This document shows positions 54,200-64,000 of a stretch of DNA of 64,000 nt, in pieces. Made by a program: the position numbers and the translations under genes. Every line of letters starts with the position of its first letter. Within the stretch, counting starts at the first letter, position 1. Where the stretch lies: NCBI GenBank assembly GCA_963744735.1, contig CAVUVH010000002.1, forward strand, positions 186,001-250,000. The letters run 5' to 3'. The DNA is from RPQJ01 sp963744735 (GTDB lineage: Bacteria; Pseudomonadota; Gammaproteobacteria; Steroidobacterales; Steroidobacteraceae). The notes under the pieces were generated by a model. That model saw only the letters and a program-made list of their open reading frames with translations. It did no database searches and was not told where the DNA came from.

Positions 54200-54504
54200 C
54201 TAGCGACTGGTGGTCAGCAGGCTCTCGAGGTCGGAGATGCGTGCCACGGCCAGGATCTGCGCCGGAATGCACTCGTAGCGGATTTCTGATCCGCGTGCTT
54301 TGCGCCGTGGCGAGCCACTCGACCAGCACGCCGAGGCCGGCGCTGTCGGCTTCGGTGACGCGCGAGAGATCAATCGTGCAGCGCCCGCCGTGCGGGATCA
54401 GTGCCAGCCCCGCGTGCAGCGCCTGCGCCGCGCTGGCGTAGCCCAGTTCGCCGCTCGCCTCGAGCCGGCCCGTCGGCAGCGCGTCCGATGCTGAATTGCG
54501 CCAC
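54200..54504 (-). CDS. mlaB: STAS-domain protein MlaB (frameshifts)
   Basis: MlaB is the cytoplasmic STAS subunit that regulates the MlaFE transporter. Pieces in order are VAQFSI near the start, then LPTGRLEASGELGYASAAQALHAGLAL and RCTIDLSRVTEADSAGLGVLVEWLATAQ with the conserved Ser. After a break near 54290 comes IRYECIPAQILAVARISDLESLLTTSR, then stop. Another break lies near 54488. A GTG start ending 54504 gives ~101 codons, the family size. It follows mlaC by 14 bases. Confidence 0.82.
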
Positions 54505-54518
54505 GTCGTCTGCCGCCG

Positions 54519-55219
54519 TCAGGGCTTCTTGGCCGCGGGCGTGGTGCCGGGCGCGTCGGGGCGGCCCGACGCGTTCTGCGCCTCGAGGCGCTGGATCACG
54601 GCGTCGATGCCCTTCTGCTCGATCTCGGCGCCGAAGTCGGTGCGGTAATTCTTCACGTACGAGATGCCCTCGATCGTCACGTCCCACGCCTTCCAGCCCT
54701 GCGGCGTCGCCCGCATGCTGTAGTTGACCGGCACCGGCGTGCCGTTGCTGCGCTTGACCTCGGTGCGAACCGTGGCCGTGCCGGACGCGACGTCACCCTT
54801 GAACGGCAGGAGCGTGAGCCGGTCCGCGGTGAACTCGGCCACGGCGTCGCCGTAGTTGCGCATCAGCGACTGGTAGAAGGCATCGATGAAACGCTTGCGC
54901 TGCGCCTCGCTGGCCGTGCGCCAGTGCTTGCCGAGCACGAGTCTGCGCCGAGTACTCGACGTCGAAGTGCGGCAGCAGGTACTTGTCGACCAGCGCACGC
55001 AGCCTGGACGGGTCCTTGGCATAGGCCGCGCGGTTGGCGTCGAGTTCCCGCAGCAGGTCCTGCGAAACCTTCTGCATCAGTTCCTGCGGGCCGGGACCCG
55101 GCACCGCGACGGCCTGCGCCGGCGCTGGCGACGTCTGTGCCGGCAATGCCAGCGGCAGGCAGGCGACCGCCGCGAGAAGAACGGCGGGCAACACGATGCG
55201 GCGACGCGATGCTGCTCAT
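54519..55219 (-). CDS. mlaC: Periplasmic phospholipid shuttle MlaC (frameshifts)
   Basis: MlaC carries phospholipids between the MlaA and MlaD complexes. A signal peptide (VLPAVLLAAVACLPLALPAQ) precedes ELMQKVSQDLLRELDANRAAYAKDPSRLRALVDKYLLPHFDVEYSAQ. After a break near 54940 (an extra A after CAG) come LVLGKHWRTASEAQRKRFIDAFYQSLMRNYGDAVAEF and WKAWDVTIEGISYVKNYRTDFGAEI. The tail ends AAKKP. An in-frame GTG at 55231 overlapping the mlaD stop is an alternative start. A further break near 55190 lies within the signal-peptide region. Confidence 0.9.
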
Positions 55220-55227
55220 GTCTGCGC

Positions 55228-55734
55228 TCACTCCTGGGCCTGCGGCACTGGCGCGGCGGGCTCGACTGCCGGCTCCTTCGCCGCCGAATTGAACAGGTAC
55301 TTGCTGATCAGGTTCTCGAGCACGACCGCGTCCTGCACGAACTCGATGCGGTCGCCGTCGCGGAAGGCGTCCTCGGACCCGCCGGGCGACAGGCCGACGT
55401 ACTGGCCGCCGAGCAGTCCGGCCGTGAAGATGCTCGCGTCGCTGTCGTTCGGGATCTCGTCGTACCGGCCGTCGATCCGCAGCGTCACCACGGCCTTGAG
55501 CAGGCTCATGTCGTACTGGATGGCCTCGACGCGCCCGATGGTGACGCCCGCCATCGAGACCGGCGCGCCCGCCTTCAGGCCGCCGACGTTCTCGAACGAC
55601 GCCGTCAGGCGATACGAACTGCTGTCGAGCGAGAACTCGCGGTTCGTGATCTGCGTGACCAGGAACAGGATCGCGGCGAAGCCGAGCAGCACGAACAGGC
55701 CGGTGGAAATGTCGATCGTGCGTGTTGAACGCAT
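55228..55734 (-). CDS. mlaD: MCE-domain phospholipid-binding protein MlaD
   Basis: MlaD is the hexameric periplasmic subunit of the MlaFEDB ABC transporter. The intact 168-residue protein has one membrane helix (STGLFVLLGFAAILFLVTQI) and an MCE domain, YRLTASFENVGGLKAGAPVSMAGVTIGRVEAIQYD to TAGLLGGQYVGLSPGGSED. It lies 8 bases after mlaE and 8 bases before mlaC. Confidence 0.96.
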   Translation of the reverse strand: MRSTRTIDISTGLFVLLGFAAILFLVTQITNREFSLDSSSYRLTASFENVGGLKAGAPVSMAGVTIGRVEAIQYDMSLLKAVVTLRIDGRYDEIPNDSDASIFTAGLLGGQYVGLSPGGSEDAFRDGDRIEFVQDAVVLENLISKYLFNSAAKEPAVEPAAPVPQAQE

Positions 55735-55742
55735 GGTCCGTC

Positions 55743-56513
55743 CTACAGCATTGAAGCCGTGAGGATGTAGTCGAGGATCAGCGTCACGACGGCGGAAATC
55801 ACCACCGTCCGCGTGGTTGCGCGCCCGACGCCTTCGGCCGTGGGCATCGCATTGTAACCTTCGTAGACCGCGATCAGGCTGCAGGCGACGCCGAACACGA
55901 CACCCTTGATCAGGCCCTCGCGCACGTCGTCGAGTTCCACCGCGCCGCGCATCTGCGACCAGAAGCTGCCCGAGTCCACGCCGAAGAACTGCACGCCCAC
56001 CAGCTGCGCGCCGAACAAGCCGACGACGATGAAGATCGACACCAGCAGCGGCATCGCGATCACGCCGCCGAGGAAGCGCGGCAGCACGACGCGCCGCATC
56101 GGGTCGACCGCCATGATCTCCATCGCCGCGATCTGGTCGGTGGCGCGCATCAGGCCGAGTTCCGCCGCCAGCGCCGTGCCGGCCCGGCCGGCAAACAGCA
56201 GCGCCGTGACCACCGGACCGAGTTCCCGCAGCAGGCTGAGCGCCGCGGCGGTGCCCAGGTACTCCTCGGAGCCGAAGCGCGTCAGCAGGTCGTAGCCCTG
56301 CAGGCCCAGCACCATGCCGACGAACAGGCCGCAGGTCATGATGATCACGAGCGACAGCGCGCCCGTGTTGTAGACCTGCTCGATGATCGGCCGCGGCCGC
56401 AACAGGGCCCGCGGCGTCAGCAGCAGCAGCTGCACGCCGAAGCGCGCCAGCAGCCCGACGCGCTCGAGGAACGTCAGGAAGCTCTGCACGAGCTCGCGCA
56501 GCAGCGCGCTCAT
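55743..56513 (-). CDS. mlaE: ABC transporter permease MlaE
   Basis: The intact 256-residue permease has about five membrane segments. Signature sequences are RPIIEQVYNTGALSLVIIMTCGLFVGMVLGLQGY, ELGPVVTALLFAGRAGTALAAELGLMRATDQIAAMEIMAVDPMRRVVLPRF and EGLIKGVVFGVACSLIAVYEGYNA. Its ATG overlaps the mlaF stop by four bases. Confidence 0.96.
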   Translation of the reverse strand: MSALLRELVQSFLTFLERVGLLARFGVQLLLLTPRALLRPRPIIEQVYNTGALSLVIIMTCGLFVGMVLGLQGYDLLTRFGSEEYLGTAAALSLLRELGPVVTALLFAGRAGTALAAELGLMRATDQIAAMEIMAVDPMRRVVLPRFLGGVIAMPLLVSIFIVVGLFGAQLVGVQFFGVDSGSFWSQMRGAVELDDVREGLIKGVVFGVACSLIAVYEGYNAMPTAEGVGRATTRTVVISAVVTLILDYILTASML

Positions 56514-57367
56514 GCGAACACCCGGCCGCCGAGCAGCTGCGCGTGGTAATCCGCCGCCGGGTAATGGAACGGCACCGGGCCGTCGGCCAGGCCATCGACG
56601 AACTGGTGCACCACCGGCGACGGATGGTCGCGCAACTCGGCCGTGGTGCCGCTCGCGACCACCTTGCCCTCGGACAGGATGAAGCTGGCGTCGGCGATCT
56701 GCGAGATCTCGCGCACGTCGTGCGTGACGACGATGCTGGTGATGCCGAGCGCGTCGTTCAGCGAGCGGATCAGCCGCAGCACGACGCCCATCGAGATCGG
56801 GTCGAGGCCGGCAAAGGGCTCGTCGTAGATCAGGATGTCCGGATCCATGGCGATCGCGCGCGCCAGCGCCACGCGGCGCCCCATGCCGCCCGACAGCTGC
56901 TGCGGGTACAGGTTGGCCGCGCCGCGCAGCCCGACGGCATGCAGCTTGGTCAGCACGATCGTGCGGATCAGCCGTTCCGGCAGCCGGGTGTGCTCGCGCA
57001 ACGGGAACGCAACGTTCTCGAACACGTCCAGGTCGGTCAGCAGCGCGCCGTTCTGGAACAGCATGCCCATGCGCCGGCGCAGCGCATAGATCTCGCGCCG
57101 CTTCAGGCGGGCAACGTCGAGTCCGTCGACCAGGACCTGGCCGCGGTCTGCCAGTACCTGGCCGGTGATCAGCCTCAGCAGCGTGGTCTTGCCGGTCCCG
57201 CTCGGACCCATGATGGCCGTGACTGCCCCGCGGCGGATCTCGATGTCGAGGCCACTGAACACGTCCTTGCCCGAGTCCACGGCAAAGTGGACGTCGCGGA
57301 GCACGGCAATTGCTGGCGATGACGCCGCCGGAACGGGGATGCCGGCGGGCCCGGAAGTTTGGTTCAC
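56510..57367 (-). CDS. mlaF: ABC transporter ATP-binding protein MlaF
   Basis: The intact 285-residue ATPase has Walker A GPSGTGKTTLLRLITG, Q-loop MLFQNGALLTDLDVFENVAFPLRE, signature LSGGMGRRVALARA, Walker B DILIYDEPFAGLDPIS, and the switch His in VVTHDVREISQIAD. It powers phospholipid transport with MlaE, MlaD and MlaB. A GTG start at 57367 follows a 214-base divergent gap shared with sufR. Confidence 0.96.
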   Translation of the reverse strand: MNQTSGPAGIPVPAASSPAIAVLRDVHFAVDSGKDVFSGLDIEIRRGAVTAIMGPSGTGKTTLLRLITGQVLADRGQVLVDGLDVARLKRREIYALRRRMGMLFQNGALLTDLDVFENVAFPLREHTRLPERLIRTIVLTKLHAVGLRGAANLYPQQLSGGMGRRVALARAIAMDPDILIYDEPFAGLDPISMGVVLRLIRSLNDALGITSIVVTHDVREISQIADASFILSEGKVVASGTTAELRDHPSPVVHQFVDGLADGPVPFHYPAADYHAQLLGGRVFA

Positions 57368-57548
57368 GAATTCTTTGATCTGGTGGCTTGATGCAACGGA
57401 CCGCCATGGTCCGGGCGAGTTCCCCGGTTGCGGCCGCTCGGCTCGGGTCGCCGCGGCCCTCGGGGGACGCGAATCTTAGCAGATCGGCGGGTTTCGTCCC
57501 CCGCGCCCCAGGCCTGGCGGAGTGCCGGGGTTGGCGCCGGGATCGTAT

Positions 57549-57566
57549 AGGACTAAAATCGTCCCA
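57549..57566 (+). promoter_or_regulatory. Palindromic operator-like site upstream of sufR
   Basis: TAGGACTAAAATCGTCCCA contains GGAC and GTCC arms around TAAAATC and lies 16-33 bases before the sufR ATG. Rrf2-family regulators of suf operons commonly repress their own promoter through such short inverted repeats. An overlapping -10 role for TAAAAT is possible. Confidence 0.5.
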
Positions 57567-57581
57567 ATTGGAAAAGCGACC

Positions 57582-58061
57582 ATGTTCCGCATCAGCAAAC
57601 TCACCGACTACGGCACCGTCATCCTGGCCTGCCTCGCCGCGACCCCCGACCGCCGCCTGACGGCGACCGAGGTGGCCGAGCGCACCCGTCTCGGCCTGCC
57701 CACGGTCAGCAAGCTGCTCAAGTAGTTTCACCGGGCCGGGCTGCTGACGTCCACCCGCGGGGCCCGCGGCGGCTACCAGCTGGCCCGTCCGGCAGCGGCG
57801 ATCAGCGCCGCCGCCATCATCGACGCGATCGAAGGTCCGGTCGCCATCACCGAGTGCAGCGGCAACCACAGCGCCTGCGACCTCGAGCTGTCATGCAGCA
57901 CCGGCAACGCCTGGCAGCGCATCAACGGCGCCATCCGCCGCTCGCTCGACGAGATCTCGCTGGCGCAGCTGTCCGGCCAGGAGGCCGTCGCGGTCTGGCG
58001 CCCCCTGCTGGCGACGGCTGTCCGCCCGGCGACGGCGCAACGCGGTCCCGGCCGGCTCTGA
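57582..58061 (+). pseudogene. sufR: Rrf2-family SUF regulator with an in-frame TAG
   Basis: The frame reads MFRISKLTDYGTVILACLAATPDRRL, then a winged helix (TATEVAERTRLGLPTVSKLLK). It stops at TAG (57723-57725) where relatives have Gln, and continues unbroken in the same frame as FHRAGLLTSTRGARGGYQLARP...IEGPVAITECSGNHSACDLELSC, with three cysteines suited to an Fe-S cluster, to TGA at 58061 (~159 codons). Unlike the other breaks nearby, this is a substitution (CAG to TAG would suffice). It is either a base error or a real nonsense mutation that would unhitch sufBCDSU from iron-sulfur feedback. Confidence 0.8.
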
Positions 58062-58072
58062 GGAAACATTCG

Positions 58073-59525
<1,453 letters not shown>

Positions 59526-59547
59526 AGCGCCATGAGAGAACAACGAC

Positions 59548-60304
<757 letters not shown>

Positions 60305-60308
<4 letters not shown>

Positions 60309-61579
60309 GCGCTGCGCCTCGCCAGCTCCGCGACGCACTACCAGCAAGCGTTTGCGGCCCTGCGCCCGCGCTTGCCGGCGCCTTGCCCGAGCGCGACGCC
60401 GCCATGGCGCGCTTCGCGCGCTCGGCTTCCCGAACCGCGCGAGGAGGCCTGGCGCTACACCAGCCTGCGCCGGCTCGAAGCGCGCAGGTTCACGCCGGCC
60501 GCCGGCCCGGCGGCCCTGCCGGCCAGCCTGACGCCGGCGCTGGCGCCGCATCGCCTCGTGCTCGTCAACGGCGCGCCTGCCGCGCCGATGCCGGCGAGCC
60601 TGGCCGGGTTCACGCTCGCGGCGCCGGCTGCGGCGCACCAGGGTTCGCTGCTGCGCCCCCTGGCCGGTGGCGGCACCGAGCGCTTTGCCGCGCTCAATGC
60701 CGCGCTCACGCCTGGCCCGGTGCTGCTCGCCATGGACGCCGGCCAGCAGGGCACGGACGTGCTGCAGCTCACGCTGCTGACGACCGGCGCCGGCCCGCGC
60801 TCGCGAGCCCGCGCATCGTCGTGCGCATGGCCGCGGGCAGCCGCGGCCGCCTGCTGCTCGAGCACGTCGACGATGCCGCGCACGAGCACTTCAGCAATGC
60901 CGTGCTCGACGTCGAACTCGGCGCCGGCGCGCACCTCACCGTCTATCGCCTGCAGCAGCACGGTGCCAAGCGCCTTCCATATCGAGCGCATCGAAGCCCG
61001 CGTGGCCGACGACGCCGGTTCGTGCTGCGCGACTCGCAGCTCGGCGGCTCGCTGTCGCGGCTCGACGTCCGCGTCAGCCTCGACGGCCGCGGCTCCGACA
61101 CCGAAGTGACCGGCGTGTTCCTGGCCGACGGCTCGCGCCACCTCGACACGCACGTGCAGGTCGATCACCGCGGGCGTCGGCACGACCAGCCTGCAGGACT
61201 ACCGCGGCATCGCGGCCAACAAGGGCCGCGGCGTGTTCAACGGCAAGTCGATCGTCCACGTCGGCGCGCAGAAGTCGAACGCGCGCCAGGTCAGTCGCAA
61301 CCTGCTGCTGACCCCGGGCGCGGAGATCGACACCAAGCCCGACCTCGAGATCTACGCCGACGACGTGCAGTGCAGCCATGGCGCGACGACCGGCCAGCTC
61401 GATCCGGCGGCCCTCTTCTACCTGCGCTCGCGCGGGCTGAGCGAGTCCGAGGCGCGCAGCGCGCTGACCCGCGCCTTCGCCGGCGCCGTGCTGGCGCGCG
61501 TCGACGAGCCCGTCGCTCAGCGCGCGGGTGCACGACGAGCTCGACCGGCGCCTCGCTGCGCCTGCTGGAGACCGCCCGC

Positions 61580-61583
<4 letters not shown>
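60305..61583 (+). CDS. sufD: Fe-S cluster assembly protein SufD (frameshifts)
   Basis: SufD partners SufB. Recognisable blocks across several frames are PEPREEAWRYTSLRRLEARRF; LLLEHVDDAAHEHFSNAVLDVELGAGAHLTVYRLQQ; RDSQLGGSLSRLDVRVSLDGRGSDTEVTGVFLADGSRHLDTHVQVDH; and an intact C-terminal half, FNGKSIVHVGAQKSNARQVSRNLLLTPGAEIDTKPDLEIYADDVQCSHGATTGQLDPAALFYLRSRGLSESEARS. The stop overlaps the sufS ATG (ATGA). Length is ~426 codons. Confidence 0.92.
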
Positions 61584-62843
<1,260 letters not shown>

Positions 62844-62844
<1 letters not shown>

Positions 62845-63296
62845 TGGACCTCAAGGATCTGTACCGCGACGTCATCGTCGACCACAACCGGCACCCGCGC
62901 AATTTCCGCGAGATGCCGCACGCCGACCGCCGCGCCGACGGCTACAACCCGCTGTGCGGCGACAAGCTCACGGTCTACGTGCGGCTGGACGGCGACCGCA
63001 TCGGCGACGTCTCGTTCGACGGCAGCGGCTGCGCGATCTCGGTCGCCTCGGCCTCGCTGCTGACCGAGAGCCGTCAAGGGCAGGACCGTCGCCGAGGTCG
63101 GAGCAGCTGTTCGCAGCACGATGCACGCAGCTGCTCACCCGCGAGGACGCCGACATCGACGTCGCGAGCCTCGGCAAGCTGGCGGCGCTGTCCGGCGTGC
63201 GCGAGTTTCCGGCGCGCGTGAAGTGCGCGAGCCTCTGCTGGCACACGCTCGATGCCGCGCTGCACCGCCAGGACCGAGCCGTTCTCGACGGAGTCA
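62844..63296 (+). CDS. sufU: SufU/IscU-like Fe-S scaffold or sulfur-transfer protein (frameshifts)
   Basis: The start is MDLKDLYRDVIVDHNRHPRNFREM, followed by NPLCGDKLTVYVRLDGDRIGDVSFDGSGCAISVASASLLTE and, in another frame, REFPARVKCASLCWHTLDAAL. Conserved cysteines sit in LCGD, GCAIS and KCASLCW. In SUF operons of this layout SufU receives sulfur from SufS. Breaks occur near 63075, 63110 and 63272. The end is uncertain: the expected STE-stop reads STES at 63294-63296, so another base error is likely. Confidence 0.88.
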
Positions 63297-63302
63297 ACCG
63301 CC

Positions 63303-63854
63303 GTGTACCGAGCCGACAACGAGCCCGTCGAACTTCACCCGCGACGTGGACGCGGTGATCGTGCCCGCCGGCATGCAGGTGAAGCTGCGCCAGGGCCAGC
63401 AGGGCTACATCACGCAGGCCCTGGGCGGCAGCTTCACCGTCTACGTCGAGGGCAACCTGTTCCGCATCGCCGGCAAGGATGCCGACGCCCTCGGCAAGGA
63501 GCCGGACGAGCGCCCGGAGCTGCCGCCGAACGCCAGCGACGACGACGTGCGGCAGCTCGCCTGGGAGCAGATGAAGGGCTGCTACGACCCCGAGATCCCG
63601 ATCAACATCGTCGACCTCGGCCTCGTCTACGAATGCGAGGTCATTCCCGAGCGACGACGGCCGCGTGCTGTCGATCAAGATGACGCTGACGGCGCCCGGC
63701 TGCGGCATGGGCGAGGTGCTGGTGCAGGACGTGCAGGAGAAGGTCGAGCGTGATCCCGACCGTGAAGCGGGCCGACGTCGAACTGGTGTTCGACCCGCCC
63801 TGGAACCAGTCGATGATGTCCGAGGCCGCGCGGCTGCAGACGGGAATGATGTGA
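63303..63854 (+). CDS. sufT: SufT, MIP18-like Fe-S maturation protein (frameshifts)
   Basis: A GTG start gives YRADNEPVE, then FTRDVDAVIVPAGMQVKLRQGQQGYITQALGGSFTVYVEGNLFRIAGKDADALG (the SufT N-terminal domain). The MIP18/DUF59 domain follows: LAWEQMKGCYDPEIPINIVDLGLVYECEVI, and in another frame LTAPGCGMGEVLVQDVQEKVE, with VELVFDPPWNQSMMSEAARLQTGMM at the end. SufT helps deliver Fe-S clusters to targets. Breaks fall near 63335, 63655 and 63750. Confidence 0.9.
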
Positions 63855-64000
63855 GCGCAATGCGCGCGTTGATCGAGCTGGCAGTTGGCCAGGATTCCCG
63901 TCCGCCGAGGGCGTCGTCTGGCCACCCGGGCCACAACGCGATTCGCGGGGCCGCCGTGAACCCATCCCTGGGGGCTCCGGCTCGGCATCCCTGCCTCGCA
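63855..64000. other. Window end after sufT, no clear gene
   Basis: A frame MSAMRALIELAVGQ could open just after sufT but shows no family resemblance. The last ~55 bases (GTGAACCCATCCCTGGGGGCTC..., GGCATCCCTGC) contain two CATCCCTG copies and look like an intergenic repeat. Confidence 0.4.

Overview
The window is GC-rich chromosomal DNA from a bacterium, almost certainly a gammaproteobacterium. The evidence is gene order: dksA-gluQ; rpsO-pnp below truB-rbfA-infB-nusA-rimP; ruvCAB followed by tolQRAB-pal-cpoB-queE-queC-tRNA-Lys; dapA facing gcvR-bcp; a complete mla operon; and an sufRBCDSU-sufT operon. The layout recalls Xanthomonadales, Nevskiales or Steroidobacterales relatives, but the genus cannot be named from this window.

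Layout. 0-4.4 kb: 5' part of smc, then divergent dksA-gluQ-phaR. 4.6-14.1 kb (minus): a coiled-coil protein, then the translation and RNA operon (rimP, nusA, infB, rbfA, truB, rpsO, pnp) with tandem terminators in its leader. 14.4-18.9 kb (minus): tyrosine catabolism (hppD, homogentisate dioxygenase, FAH-family hydrolase, aromatic aminotransferase). 19-28.1 kb (minus): BON protein, tRNA-Lys, queuosine genes, the Tol-Pal envelope machine and ruvCAB. 28.2-36 kb: relA, then 2-oxoglutarate dehydrogenase (sucA-sucB-lpd). 36.2-42.9 kb: the least conserved stretch, with a cation/proton antiporter, a TIR-membrane-TPR protein, two small lipoproteins, a trypsin-like protease with a very acidic N-terminus and a divergent TraB/GumN-like protein. 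43-48.1 kb: three tRNAs (Arg, Ala, Ser), GNAT, peroxiredoxin, histidine phosphatase, apbE, acyl-CoA ligase, RDD protein. 48.2-53.3 kb: dapA, gcvR, bcp, PIN-PhoH, bepA. 53.4-57.4 kb: mlaA facing mlaFEDCB. 57.5-63.9 kb: the SUF iron-sulfur operon.

The feature that most affects annotation is sequence quality. About half of the protein genes, including essential ones (infB, rbfA, tolQ, sufB/C/D/S, sucA/sucB), are broken by one or more frameshifts while the conserved protein continues in another frame. Where the true reading can be inferred, most lesions are single inserted bases, often an extra C after a G. I therefore treat them as sequencing or assembly errors, not decay, and give whole-gene coordinates with the breaks noted. 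The exception in kind is sufR, which has an in-frame TAG.

Functionally the window is mostly housekeeping: translation initiation and ribosome maturation, envelope integrity (Tol-Pal, Mla, BepA), recombination, stringent response, central carbon metabolism and Fe-S assembly. The best candidate for unfamiliar biology is 37.3-42.9 kb, above all the TIR-TM-TolB-N-TPR protein.
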